Assembly (NCBI RefSeq): GCF_040939455.1
Contig: NC_134109.1
Location: 72,631,001-72,695,000 of the forward strand
Origin: Microcebus murinus
Taxonomy: Eukaryota; Chordata; Mammalia; Primates; Cheirogaleidae
Direction: 5' to 3'
DNA: 64,000 bases
A program made the translations under genes and the position numbers. The notes beneath the pieces were generated by a model that was not told the DNA's origin, ran no database searches, and saw only the letters and a program-made list of their open reading frames with translations. Positions 1-11,870 of the stretch are shown one piece after another; within the stretch, counting starts at the first letter, position 1, and the number at the start of each line of letters is the position of its first letter.

Positions 1-7
1 ACTGCAG

Positions 8-650
8 CTTGGAGACACCGTGCAGAGCCATGCGGGAGGCATTTTCCAGGCTTCCCCACTGCCCCAAACCAGCTGAACTGTTCCTGCTTCTGGAGAGGGC
101 AGCTTATCGAGCTCACAGAGCCACTGAAGCAGTAGTGTGTGGGGTGAAAGACCAAGCCCTGCAGCCACTTCCCAGCACTGACCCCTGCCCCGAGGCTTGG
201 AGAAGCTGTGGAGGGCCACACTGGAGGAGTCTTCCAGGCATCCCCACTACCCTAAACCAGACAAACTCTTTGAACAGCTGGAGAAGGCACCTTTCTGAAC
301 TGCCAAAGCACCACTGAACTAGTAGCAGAAGGAGGAAGGGTCCAAACCCTGCAGCCACTTCCTAGCACCACTACACTGTCCTGAAGCTTGGAGACACTAT
401 GGGGGGCTGTGCTGGAAGCTTTTCTTTGGCACATCTTCTACCCTAAACTGACTGAACTGTTCGGGCTTCTGGAGAAGACAACTTGTTGCAATCCCAGCGT
501 TCTGCTGAAGCAGTAGCGAGTGGGAGAGGGTCCAAAGCCAGCAGCTGCTTCCCAGGTCCACTGAGCTGCTCCTTAGCATGAAAATGCTGCGGAGGACTTC
601 CCTGGTAGTAAACTCAGTCTTCCCCTCTGCCCTAACCTGGCAGGTGGCCT
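8..650 (+). repeat. Tandem ~188-base monomers forming the 5' UTR of LINE-1 'A'
   Basis: Three successive units start with CTTGGAGA at 8, 196 and 387, giving periods of 188 and 191. A fourth, shorter and more diverged unit starts near 572 and fades by about 650. Each unit runs through the same landmarks: a GGAGG-type word, a CTTCC/CATCC CACTNCCC(T)AAAC segment, GAACTGTT-like text, TTCTGGAGA, a CACTGAA(C/G)(C/T)AGTAG segment, then GGGTCCAAA/GCAGCCACTTCC. In mouse L1 such monomers are promoter units; that role here is inference. The array may extend left of the window. Confidence 0.85.
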
Positions 651-961
651 TGGAAGCTGAATTTATAAGGGTGGAAAGTTGAGAATGGTGCTTTGTTTGG
701 CAGCTATCTCACAAGTTTGAACCTGAGTGGTATCTTGCTGCACTCAGGAGTTGGCGTTCTGTGCCCAGAGAGTAGAGCCTGTCTTAGCAAGGCAGAGAAG
801 CGAAGGAGGCTGCTATTCCTGAGAACTCAAGAAACCCTTGGGAGAGATGATACAGGATCAGAACACATCCTCCCCAGGTCTTCCAAGGATCATTCCTTTG
901 GAACCCAGAACACAGCTTATAATCGACTTCCAGCACCTCTGGTCCTCAACAAAGTATCCAG

Positions 962-1965
962 ATGAGGAAGAACCAACGAAAAACATCAGGAACCATGAAA
1001 GATCAGAAAGAAGAGTCACCTACAAAAGAAAATACTCATTCTCCACCAACTGACATCAACTTACATGATATGATTAAACTAACAGAGGAAGAATTCCGAA
1101 TATGAATTGTTAGAAAGCTCAATAGAATCGAAGAGAAAATAGAATCCCAACATAGAGAAACCACAAGAACAATCCGGGAAATGAATGAAAAATTCTACAA
1201 AGATATAGAAGTAATTCAGAGAAACCAAGCAGAAATTTTAGCAATGAAGGAAACATTCAAGGAACTCCATAATGCAGTGGAAAACCTCAAAAACAGGATA
1301 GATCATGCTGAGGAAAGAATCTCAGAGCTTGAAGATTATACCTACATGCTAAATAAATCAGAGGAAGAAAGGGTGCACAGAAACAAGAGACAAGATCAAA
1401 GCATACAGGAAGTATGGGATTATGTAAAAAAGTAAAATATCAGAATGAATGGCATTCCAGAAGGGGAAGAAGAACATTCACAAGGGTTGGAAAACTTATT
1501 TTATGGCATACTGGAGGAAAATATGCCAGGCCTAGCAAGAAATCTGGATATCCAAATTCAAGAAGCACACAGAACTCCTGGGAGACACAATGCGAATAGG
1601 CAATCGCCTTGTCATGTGGTTATTAAGCTGACCAAAGTAAATGTGAAGAAGCAATCCTCCGTACAGCAAGGCGTGAACAACAAATAACCTATAAAGGAAA
1701 GCCTATCAGACTAACCACAGACTTCTCATCTGAAACCTTACAAGCCAGGAGGGAGTGGATGCCTATCCTTAATCTTCTACAACAGAACAAAGCTCAACCT
1801 AGAATTCTTTATCCAGAAAAATTAAGTTTCATCTATGAGGGTGAAATAAAATCCTTCTCAGACAAACAATCCCTGAAGGAATATGCAAAGACCAGACCAG
1901 CACTACAGGAAATTCTCAGACCTGCCCTCCACAATGAACAGGGCAATAGACACTCCTCAAAATGA
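962..1965 (+). pseudogene. LINE-1 'A' ORF1 (RNA-binding protein), broken
   Basis: The reading frame opens at the ATG at 962 (MRKNQRKTSG...), 312 bases after the monomer array. ORF1p is the trimeric nucleic-acid chaperone that coats L1 RNA. A coiled-coil section is visible at 1181-1435 (heptad-rich, ending SELEDYTYMLN), followed by the RRM-type part at 1445-1687 and the C-terminal domain at 1759-1965 (SFIYEGEIKSFSDKQ). In-frame stops lie near 1103, at 1433-1435 and at 1685-1687, and a frameshift separates 1687 from 1759. It therefore cannot make a full protein. Confidence 0.85.
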
Positions 1966-2001
1966 AATCCACAAAGAATTAAAGTCTAGATCTCGAATTT
2001 C

Positions 2002-5000
2002 ATGATGGCTCAAGTGCTAAATCAAAGCAACAGGACTTCACCCATCAATATGAATGGAAATCTTCCTCCAATTTCAATCCTCTCAATAAACGTAAATGGT
2101 TTAAACTGTCCTCTGAAGAGACATAGGCTGGCAGAGTGGATAAAATTCCACAAGCCTAGTATTTCCTGTCTACAGGAAACACACCTAAACCATAAAGATG
2201 CCTCCCGGCTGAAGATCAAAAGATGGTATCATCCAAGCAACAGAAGTCAAAAGAAAGCAGGGGTTGCTATATTATTTGCAGACAACATTAGATTTAAATT
2301 AACAAAAGTTTAAAAGGATAAAGAAGGACACTTAATAATGGTGAAAGGGAAGATCCAACAAGAAGATCTAACAATTCTTAATATTTCTGCTCCCAATGCA
2401 GGAGCACCCAATTACATAAAGCAAACCTTGTCTGAGCTAAATACCACCTTAAACAATACTGCCATAGTATTAGGGGACTTCAATACACCACTAAATGAAC
2501 TGGATAGATTTCCAAACAGAAATTAAGTAAAGAAATAAGGAACCTAAACAAAGCTATTGACCAAAAAGTTCTGACAGATCTATACAGAACATTTCACCCA
2601 AATAAAGTTGAGTTTACATTCTTCTCAGTAGCCCCTGGATCCTTCTCGAAAATTGACCACATACTAGGCCGCAAAGTAGATCTCAAAAAGTTCAAGAAAA
2701 TAAAAATAATACCTTGTAGCTTCTCTGACCATAGTGGTATAAAATTAGAGTTCAACTCTAACAGAAAAACACACCGCATCACTAAGTCAGTGAAACTAAA
2801 CAACCTACTATTGAATAACTATTGGGTCAAGGAAGAAATTCAGAGGAAAATCAAGATTTCTTCAAACAAAACGACAATGGAACCACATCTTGCCAAAACC
2901 TTTGGGATATATCTGAGAGGAAAACTAATAGCAATAAATGCTTACATCCAAAAACCAGAAAGATTAGACACTGACAACCTAATGAATAAACTCAAGGAAT
3001 TGGAAAAAGAAGAGCAAACCAATTCCAATCCTAGCAGAAGAAAATAAATATCTAAGATCAAAGCTCAACTAAATGAAATGGAGAATAAGAGAATTACATG
3101 GAAGATCAACAAAACCAGAAGCTGGTTTTTCGAAAAGATCAACAAAATTGAGAGCCCTCTGGCTAGGCTGACAAGAATTCAAAGGGAAAGGACTCTAATA
3201 ACCTCAAAAAGAAATGAAAAAGGAGAGATCACAACAGACTCCACAGAAATACAAAACATTATTTTTGACTACTATAGAAATCTATATGCCCAAAAACAAC
3301 AAAATGAAGACGAAATGGACAGATTTCTGGAATCACACACCCTCCCTAAGTTCACCCAGGACGAAACTGAGTTCTTGAACAGACAAATCACAAGCTCAGA
3401 AATTGAAACAATAATTAAAATCCTCCTCAAACAGAAAAGTCCTGGGCCAGATGGCTACACCCCAGAGTTCTACCAAACATTCAAAGATTAACTCATACCT
3501 ATACTATAGAAACTATTCCACACCATTGAGAAGGATGGTATTCTTCCTAACTCATTCTACGAAGCCAATATCATCTTGATACCAAAGCCAGGAAAGGATG
3601 CAACAAAAAAAGAAAATTACAGACCAATATTCCTCATGAATATAGATGCAAAAATCCTAAACCATATTTTAGCAAATAGAATTCAGCAACACATTGAAAA
3701 AATAATTCACCATGACCAAGTGGCATTGATTCCTGGCATGCAAGGCTGGTTCAATATATGCAAGTCTATAAATGCAATCCACTTTATAAATAAAGTCAAG
3801 AACAAAGACCATATGATTCTGTCAATGGATGCAGAAAAATCATTTGATAAAGTCCAATATGCCTTTATGATAAAAACTCTTAACAAAATAGGCCTACACG
3901 GCCCATACCTTAAATTTATCAAATCCATTTGTGACAAACCAATGACTAACATCATTCTAAATGGGGAAAAATTATAGTCATTCCCCCTTCAAACTGGAAC
4001 TAGACAAGGATGCCCACTTTCTCCACTCCTATTCAACATAGTGCTTGAAGTCTTAGCTATAGCGATCAGGCATGAGAGGGGTATTAAGGGCATCCAAGTC
4101 AGGTCAGATGAGATCAAATTCTCACTCTTCGCCGATTATATCATATTATATCTAGAAAACCCCATGGACTCATCCAAGAGACTTCTAGATCTGATAAATT
4201 AATTTGGTAAAGTTTCAGGGTATAAAATCAAAATAAACAAATCAGAAGGATTCATATATGCCAAGAACCATCAAGCAAAAACTCAAATAAAAAACACAAT
4301 ACCCTTTAATATAGCCCCAAAGAAAATTAAATACCTAGGGGTATATTCAATGAGAGATATGAAAGATTTATACAAGGAGAACTATGAAACACTAAAAAAA
4401 GAAATTGCAGATGATTTAAACAGATGGAAAAATCTACCATGCTCATGGCTTGGTAGAATCGATATTGTTAAAATGTCAATATTATCTAAGGTGATCTACA
4501 GAATCAATGCAATCCCCATAAAATACCATCAGCATTCTTTACAGATCTAGAAAAAATAATTCTTTGCTTTATATGGAACCAGAGAAAACCACGTATAGCC
4601 AAAACAATCTTAAGTAAAAAGAACAAACTGGGAGGGATCAGTCTTCCTGACTTCAAGCTATACTATAAGGCAATAATAGTAATACCGGCCTGGTACAGGC
4701 ACAAGAACAGAAACATAGATACTTGGAATAGATCTGAGATTCCAGAGATCAACCCATCTGTATACAGTAACCTAATCTTTGATAAAGCAGACAAAAATAT
4801 ACTATGGAGAAAAGATTCTCTCTTCAATAAATGGTGCTGGGAAAACTGGTTAGCAACATGCAGAAGAGCAGATCAAGATCCCAACCTCTCACCTTTCACA
4901 AAAATTCACTCAAGATGGATAACAGACCGAAACCTAAGGCATGGAACTTTAAGAAACCTAGAAGAAGATGTTGGGAAAACCCTAGCAGATATTGGCCTAC

Positions 5001-5854
5001 GCAAAGAATTTATGAGGAAGACCCCCAAGGCAATCACCGCCACAGCAAAAATAAACAAATGGGATCTCATCAAATTAAAAAGTTTCTGCACTACCAAGGA
5101 AATGATCACTAGAGCAAATAGACAACCCACAGAATGGGAGAAAATATTTGCTCTCTACACTTCAGACAAAGGTCTAATAACAAGAATCTATGTAGAACTT
5201 AAAAGAATTAACAAGAAAAAATCAAACAACCTCATCAAGAAATGGGCAATGGAAATGAACAGAAACTTCTCCAAAGAAGACAGAATAATGGCCTGCAAAC
5301 ATATAAAAAAATGTTCTACATCTCTAATCATTAGAGAAATGCAAATCAAAACCACAATGAGATACCACCTAACCCCAGTGAGAATGGCCTATATCAAGAA
5401 ATCTCAAAACAACAAATGCTGGCAAGGATGCGGAGAGACAGGAACACTCTCACATTGCTGGTGGAGCTGCAAATTAGTGCAACCTTTGTGGAAAAGAATT
5501 TGTAGATACCTCAAACAACTAGAAATACCATTTGACCCAGCAATAGCATTGTTGGGGATCTACCCAAAAGAACATAAGTCACTCTATTATAAAGACATCT
5601 GCACCCGAATGTTTATGGCAGCCCAATTCACTATTGCACAGTCATGGAAACTACCCAAGTGCCCATCAATCCATGAGTAGATAACTAAAATGTGGTATAT
5701 GCTCACAATGGAATATTACTCAATTCTAACAAACGACAGTGAGCTAGCACCGTTTATGCTATCCTGGATTAAGCTTAAGCTTGTAATGCAAAGTGAGATG
5801 ACACAAGACCTGGAAAATGGGGTACACATCTACTCGCCATCAAATTGGTACTGA
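2002..5854 (+). pseudogene. LINE-1 'A' ORF2 (endonuclease / reverse transcriptase), broken
   Basis: ORF2p nicks target DNA and reverse transcribes L1 RNA at the nick. Here the domains appear in order but are split over frames and stops. The apurinic-like endonuclease is at 2002-2526 (INVNGLN, QETHL, GDFNT) and continues to about 2760. The reverse transcriptase spans 3078-4550, with [10 protein letters not shown] and IPGMQGWFN recognisable. The catalytic FADD box has decayed: near 4130 the sequence reads as FADY. The C-terminal Cys/His segment is at 5012-5680 ([16 protein letters not shown]). The ORF would end with TGA at 5852-5854 after NWY. Dozens of lesions mean this is a fossil. Confidence 0.9.
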
Positions 5855-6231
5855 CAGACTAAAACTATGGTGCTCAAAAAATGGTAGTGTTCAATAGGGA
5901 TTTTTGTGGGGAGACCCACATCTTAAGGATGTGGTGAGCATTGTAGGGGGAAAGGGATTACCACTATCCCTTTTTAGGGAGAAGCAAAGATACACACTGT
6001 AACCAAAATGTCTAAAAAAAAATCTGTTATTGGGAGGTGAACAGGTGGAAGGGGGGAGAAGGGGAAGGGTATGCACTTACATGGTGGGTACAGTGTGCAC
6101 CACTTGGAGGCTGGGCATACTTGAAGCTCTGGCATAGCGGGGTGGGGAGGGGGGGCAGGGGCAAAATATATAACCCTAACAATATTTGTACCCACATAAT
6201 ATGAGATAATAAAAAAATGAGAAAAAAACAA

Positions 6232-7260
6232 CTCAATAGTAAGAGAGACAATAACTTGGTTAAAAAATTACTAGAGGACTTGAATAGACATTTCTTAAAA
6301 GAAGCATACAAATGATCAAAAAAGTGTATGAAAAATGCTCCACATCATTATCATAAGAAAAATGCAAATTAAAACCACAAGCACATACCACTTCATACTG
6401 ATAGAATGTCTATTATCAAAAACATGAAAGTTAATAAGTATTGACTAGGTCTAGGATGTAGAAAGAAGGGAATCCTTGTAAACTGTGGGTGGAAATATAG
6501 ATTGTTACAGTCATTATGGAAAACAGTATGGAAATTCCTCAAAAATGAAAAATTCTACTGTACCATTTGACCTAGGAATCCTATTACTGGGTATATATTC
6601 AAGGGATATGGAATTAATATGTCAAAGACATAGCTGCACTTCCAAGTTCACTGCAACAGTATTTACAGTAGCCAGCACATAGAAACAACCTAAATGTCTA
6701 TGAAGGGATGAATACATAAAGAAAATGTGTTGTATAAGCACAATGAAACACTACTTAGGCTTAATAAAAAAAAGGAAATCCTGTCCTTTATGACATGGAT
6801 GAACCTGGAGAAAATTAAAATATGTTAAGTGAAACAAGCTAGGAATAGGAAGACAAATGCCATCTGATCTCACTTATCTGTAGAATCTAAAAAAGAAAAT
6901 CAAACTCATAGAAACAGAATAGAGTAGTAGTTACCGGAGGTAGAGTTATGAGGCTATTAGTGAGATTTTAGTCAAAGAACACAAAATTTCAGTTAGATAG
7001 GAGAAATCAGTTCAAGACATATATTGTATGTACATTATGATGACTATAGTTAAAAACAATATATTGTTTTCTTAAACATTTCTAATTGAGTAGATTAAGT
7101 GTTCTAACCACAAAAAAATTATTTGAGGTAATACATATGTTAATTAGCTTCATTTAGCTTTTCCACAATGTGTGTGTATATACATATATCAAAATATCAT
7201 GTTGTACACCATAAATACATATACTATCATTTGTCAATATAAAATAAAATTACTCATCTA
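6232..7260 (+). mobile_element. Older LINE-1 3' fragment (L1MA-like)
   Basis: Plus-strand text resembling the extreme 3' part of ORF2 plus a long 3' UTR of an older L1 family. Recognisable pieces are a GAATGTCTATTATCAAAAA segment, a TACCATTTGACC...ATCC segment, a GCCAGCACATAGAAACAACC segment and the CATGGATGAACCTGGAG segment typical of ORF2 tails. The fragment continues through an AT-rich 3' UTR to about 7260. It is much more diverged than the neighbouring element 'A', which either inserted beside it or truncated it. The subfamily name is tentative. Confidence 0.7.
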
Positions 7261-9868
7261 GAATCTAGAATAAAATTACTAATTACTAATCTAATATAGT
7301 AATCTAAAATTACTATGGATAGTTTGCTTGAATAGAATAGTTATTAATGTTTATTATAGAAAATAATTGAAGCTAACGTATGACTGACACACAAAAATCT
7401 CATAATTCATCTCTGGTTCTCTTTCTACACCCTCCTGAGTACTGAGTGTTGCCTTTAAAATGTCACCAATTTGACAGATGAAAAATGGTATCTCACTTTC
7501 CGTAATGGCAGAAGGATTATTTTTACAATCCCCAAGGATTTTCTACTGCCAGTCTCTGAGGAAATAAATAACAATCAAATTAGTTTTCTCTTTTTTACAT
7601 CCTATTAACAGATATATTTAAATACTGTTGTCTTTTGAATCCAGAGCAGAAAAAAAAATCACTGGATGATGAAGATTCAGCATACAGGATTTCATAATGG
7701 TGTTACTTCCTAAATCCAAGTGCAAACTGGTAGGTTACATAACTCTGATATGTTACTCTATCAATACACTACATCTATCACATTATTTGTATTTCCAGTG
7801 TTATGTATCACCATAAGTAATAAAATACAAATGCCAAAATCACAACTGAGGAGAGGGCTGGAAAGGGGAAGATTAAACTGGAAAGAATTAGATTTTGTTA
7901 CCAATGGAAAAAACAAAACAAAAATTTGTATTTTTGTATACAAAAATTTGCATTTTTGTATTAGTTGTTAAGAAAAGAGTCCAGAAATCCAAACCAAATA
8001 AGACATTCTTAGAGAGCAAGGATCTCTGTGTGTTGAAATTGTTAAGCTACACACCAATCAGACTGAATTATTTTATTCTTTGAATTATTGCATAATGTAA
8101 AGAAAGCCACTTAGTTGCCTTTAGGTATGCAATTATTTTTAGAGAGGGAGAAATAATAATACTGCAAGGTAAAAATGCCTGATCTGTAGCTTCATTCTTT
8201 CTACAATAAAAAAAAATCATAGAATTATACTACTCATAATATAGCATAAATGATACTATCATTATACTTGTTAAACTTATAAGTAGAAACACACGAAGAA
8301 ATTTAATATTTCTATGCAAACGGCCTAAAATGACCAAATATTTCAGCACTCATATAGCTAGAAGGATCTTGGAGAAATTGAGTACTGTGAGACCCTATCC
8401 TTGCAGGTCTATGTGCTCTTGCAAATCTACTTATATGATACTTTGTACAAACACCACAATACACAGGCAGTAGCTGAAAATGATTGTCTTACTGTATGAG
8501 AAGAAACACAATGAACAAATAAAGATGTTCATTACTGTTAGCTAAAGAAACTGCATTCTAAAAATTTAACTGTGTGATTAAAAGACTAAAATGTACAAAG
8601 AAAAAGAACATGTAACTGATTTTCTTCCCTCATAATCATCATAGGGTCTGGGTCTACGATGCTGATAAAAAACAAGAAAAGTACTGGATATGAGCAACAA
8701 GCCCAGAATAAAGAATTGGATAATAGACCTACATGAAGTCAAAAGTGGAGGCTCAGAACTAAATGTATTGATGTAGGTTGTACCCTGACATCTTTAATTG
8801 TAAGTGTTTACTTTTTAAAATTCACTTAGGTTAGGTGAGTTCACCTCATATCCATCTGGGAGAAAGTGAAGGTTAAATGAACCTTAGAGAAAACAATTGT
8901 GAGGTAACAAATATTTAAGCAACACATCTACATTTTGTTCTTGTCATTTTGGTTTACTTTAAGTAAGTAAAGGCTAATGATTAACCTCACTCTTTACACC
9001 TCTTTGAGGGAGAAAAGTTGAACAAGACTAAAGTGGTCAACTTCACTATGCCCTAGCCTTGATGGTGGTGATTTTGGAATTTGTGTGCAACATTACATGT
9101 GAAAACATATGCATTAAACAGGGATATCAACTACAAGTGGTCTTTTAGTCCAATTTTGCAACAATTCCATAAGAATGGAAAATGTAATACCCTTACTTTG
9201 TTAACTGCAGAAACTGAAGAATTAGGTAATATGTGGAATGAGCATCTATAGTTTTGAGAATCAATCTGGGTTATTCAGGTCTAACATCTTAATCTTTCCT
9301 TAATTATTGGGTTTAATTTCAACTAACAATATATCTGTCTAAACATTCAACTGTACATTAACAATATGGGCATGGCCTCTAATTAGTATTTTGTGGTTTT
9401 CCACAGGAGTGCATAATGCACACTTTGTTATCCAAATAATACTTTTTAGTATGACATAATCCTTAAACTTTTTAGTGCATAATGAGGATGTGACAAAACT
9501 ATGTCTATCACTGTATTTCCTGAGAGCCAGAAAAAGATGAAAATCTACTCCCATGATGCTTTTCAAGAGCCTGCCCTATCAATCTAATAAACTAAGTGTT
9601 CATTCACAGTGATTTCTGAAGCTGAGAATGAAGGGATACTAAGTTTACTCAAGTATCTTACTAATCCTATCATGTATTAACCAACAGGCAAATTTGATCT
9701 AATCACTCTATATCTACCACAGTTTCTAATGGTTTTGTGATTCTGTGAAATACCTGAAATTACAAATTACCAAGGAATAGCTACAAAAAAGTCACATTTC
9801 CAAAAGGGTTGGTACCCTGAATAAGCAATACAATGCATAAAATGATTAGGTTCAGTGGGTTGTTAATC
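7261..9868. other. AT-rich intergenic / OR4L upstream region
   Basis: I see no gene or clear repeat here. It presumably holds the non-coding 5' exon(s) and promoter of the OR4L gene that starts at 9933. The stretch 8760-9080 has a paralogous counterpart at 51560-51920. Short self-complementary words occur at 7917-7962. Confidence 0.5.
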
Positions 9869-9871
9869 TCT

Positions 9872-9900
9872 GTGATTTTCTGTGTGCTCTTTTCTTTTAG
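9872..9900 (+). promoter_or_regulatory. Splice acceptor in front of the OR4L gene
   Basis: A T/C-rich run (TCTGTGATTTTCTGTGTGCT then CTTTTCTTTTAG) ends in AG at 9899-9900, 32 bases before the ATG. OR coding exons are normally preceded by an intron that separates them from non-coding 5' exons, so this is the likely 3' splice site. The assignment is from sequence only. Confidence 0.6.
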
Positions 9901-9932
9901 ACAGCTTGTGACAAAATCCTGCAAATGGAAAG

Positions 9933-10883
9933 ATGGATACCCTGTATAACAGATCAAGTGTTTCTGAGTTTGTCCTACTGGGACTCTCTAGTTCTCGAGA
10001 AACCCAAATTCTCTTCTTTGCAATCTTCTTTCTTGTCTATGTAGCCATCGTAGTGGGAAACCTTCTCATTGTCATCTCTGTGATATTTGATAACCATCTT
10101 CACTCCCCCATGTATTTCCTTCTGGCAAATTTATCATTCTTTGATTTATGTCTTTCCTCTGTGGCAACTCCCAAAGTGATTGCTGACTTCCTTAGAAAAC
10201 ACAAGACCATTTCCATGTGGGGCTGCATGACTCAGATGTTCTTTATGCACTTCTTTGGGGGTGGTGAGATGTCTCTCCTGATAGCTATGGCCATCGACAG
10301 GTATGTTGCCATATGCAAACCCTTGTGCTACCAGACCATAATGAACCACAGAGTGCTCATTGTGCTTATATTGGTCTCATGGACAATTGGGTTCATACAC
10401 ACCACAAGCCAAATGGTTTTTACAGTGGGTTTACCTTTCTGTGGTCCCAATGTTGTGGATAGCATTTTCTGTGACCTGCCCTTGGTCATCAAGCTTGCTT
10501 GCACTGACACCTATATCCTGGAGCTCTTGGTGATTGCAGACAGTGGACTCCTGTCCCTGGTCTGCTTCGTTCTGTTGCTCACGTCCTACATCATCATGTT
10601 GGTCACCATCTGGCAGCATTCCTCCAGTGCATCCTCCAAGGCTGTGTCCACACTATCTGCTCATATTACTGTAGTAACCCTCTTCTTTGGCCCAGCTATC
10701 TTCATCTATGCTTTTCCATTCAACAGTTATTCTGTAGATAAGTTTCTTTCTGTGTTTTATTCTGTAATCACTCCTCTTCTTAATCCAATTATTTATACCC
10801 TGAGAAATCAAGAAATGAAGTCAGCCATTAAGAGACTAAGCAGCCAACACATTGTTGGCTGGTTCCTTAAATCCTGTTTGTAA
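9933..10883 (+). CDS. OR4L1: Olfactory receptor, family 4, OR4L-type (intact)
   Basis: A class II odorant receptor: a seven-helix G-protein-coupled receptor of olfactory cilia that signals through G-olf and adenylyl cyclase. The 316-residue single-exon frame is of normal length. N-glycosylation site NRS at 6-8; GN in TM1 at 42-43; PMYFLLANLS at 59-68 in TM2; C98 pairs with the TM4-5 loop, which has the usual cysteines C170, C180 and C190. The DRY motif is at 122-124 within MAIDRYVAIC, SY at 218-219 in TM5, KAVSTLSAH at 236-244 entering TM6, and NPIIY at 284-288 in TM7. From memory the closest human relative is OR4L1 (WGC-TQMFFMHFFGG, IFCDLPLVIKLAC, VIADSGLLS); OR4K13 is the next candidate. 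An AATAAA lies about 70 bases past the stop. The ligand is unknown. Confidence 0.88.
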   Translation: MDTLYNRSSVSEFVLLGLSSSRETQILFFAIFFLVYVAIVVGNLLIVISVIFDNHLHSPMYFLLANLSFFDLCLSSVATPKVIADFLRKHKTISMWGCMTQMFFMHFFGGGEMSLLIAMAIDRYVAICKPLCYQTIMNHRVLIVLILVSWTIGFIHTTSQMVFTVGLPFCGPNVVDSIFCDLPLVIKLACTDTYILELLVIADSGLLSLVCFVLLLTSYIIMLVTIWQHSSSASSKAVSTLSAHITVVTLFFGPAIFIYAFPFNSYSVDKFLSVFYSVITPLLNPIIYTLRNQEMKSAIKRLSSQHIVGWFLKSCL

Positions 10884-11550
10884 TATCTGATTCATTGTGT
10901 GTGTGTTCTGCTGTTTTAGGATTTGAGTCTTAACTATTTATTCAAATAGTTAAAATAAAAATATTAAATAATATCAATTTTATTCCTGCAAATTCCTGGA
11001 ATTAGTAAGATATTTTTAATTTAAGATTTTTAATAGAAAATGTTTATAACACAGATATAATGCCTTGAATAGCATGCATTTATTATACACCTCATTGTCT
11101 TAGAATTTTTAAAATATATAAATATAATATCTCCTTATAAAAATTCTTTAATCCAGTGAATTAAGATGTAAAATAAACTTGAGTAAGATAACACACAAGA
11201 TGGTGATACCTATGCATTTTTATTTGTAAAGTTATGTGTTTCTAACCTAATGTTTGTTAAAAAAATATCTATCAATATATGTAAACCTTGCACAGGAATC
11301 TCAGTGGAATTGGGAGTTGAATTAGGATTTGTGGAACGTTTGTTTTTACTCTGTGGCCTCAGATGGCTAACCATCCTTAGTAGAGAATAAAAATTGTTTA
11401 GAAATAAACATTTCATTGACTACCCAAATAATTTTGGGAGAATTCAATATCGATTTAAATATTAAAAGTTAAAACCATGTATCTTGTATTCTATCTTCCT
11501 TTACTAAACAATAAGGATTTGTGAATGTTCTTTAAGTGAATTCAGTCATT
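10884..11550. other. OR4L 3' flank, AT-rich, with a paralogous stretch
   Basis: No gene. AATAAA near 10954 is a candidate polyadenylation signal for the OR4L gene. The stretch 11260-11540 resembles 51270-51560 over most of its length; shared words include ATAAACATTTCA and ATATGTRAACCTT. Confidence 0.55.
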
Positions 11551-11554
11551 CATG

Positions 11555-11870
11555 AAACAATCTTCTTTATATTTACTAAGTACCAGACTCTTTTCCAAGC
11601 AATGCAGCTACATTGATAAGGATACATATCTTGTCCCTGCCTTGGAGAGAATAACAAGTTGCAGGGAGGTAGCTAGGTAGACATGGTGGTCTTAGAAGAC
11701 CACTCTAAGGAGGGGAAAGTTAAGCCAAGCATTAAGAAAGTTACATAGTTAGATGTTAGAGAGAGAATTGAGCATTCCAGGCAGAAGGACCAGTCTGTAT
11801 AGATACCACAGACCGAGGAAGAGCTTATAGGTAGTGAAGCTAAAATTTTATGTTAGGAAAAGGTCAATGG
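11555..11870 (-). repeat. L2-like 3' fragment, minus orientation
   Basis: The plus strand reads as the reverse complement of an L2 tail: a TTTACTAAGTACCAGACTC segment, CTTGTCCCTGCCTTGGAGA, then GAGCATTCCAGGCAGAAGGA (the complement of the CCTGGAATGCTC signature). It is old and diverged. The assignment is from recognised wording, not from alignment. Confidence 0.6.

Larger units (their letters stand above)
1..6231 (+). mobile_element. LINE-1 'A', near full length, decayed
   Basis: A plus-strand non-LTR retrotransposon with 5' UTR, ORF1, ORF2, 3' UTR and A-rich tail in the canonical order. The window starts inside its 5' UTR, so the true left end and left target duplication are not visible. ORF1 (962-1965) and ORF2 (2002-5854) both carry several stops and frameshifts, so the copy is dead. 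The 3' UTR (5855-6205) contains a G-rich stretch near 6138-6160 and ends in an A-rich tail with AATAA-type words near 6205-6231. Its 5' UTR does not resemble that of the other L1 copies in the window, which marks it as a different subfamily. Confidence 0.93.

Noticed and set aside
8..577. The 188-base periodic array as a CRISPR or a satellite
   Set aside because: The units are contiguous with no short-repeat/spacer alternation. They join directly to an L1 ORF1, and the genome is mammalian.
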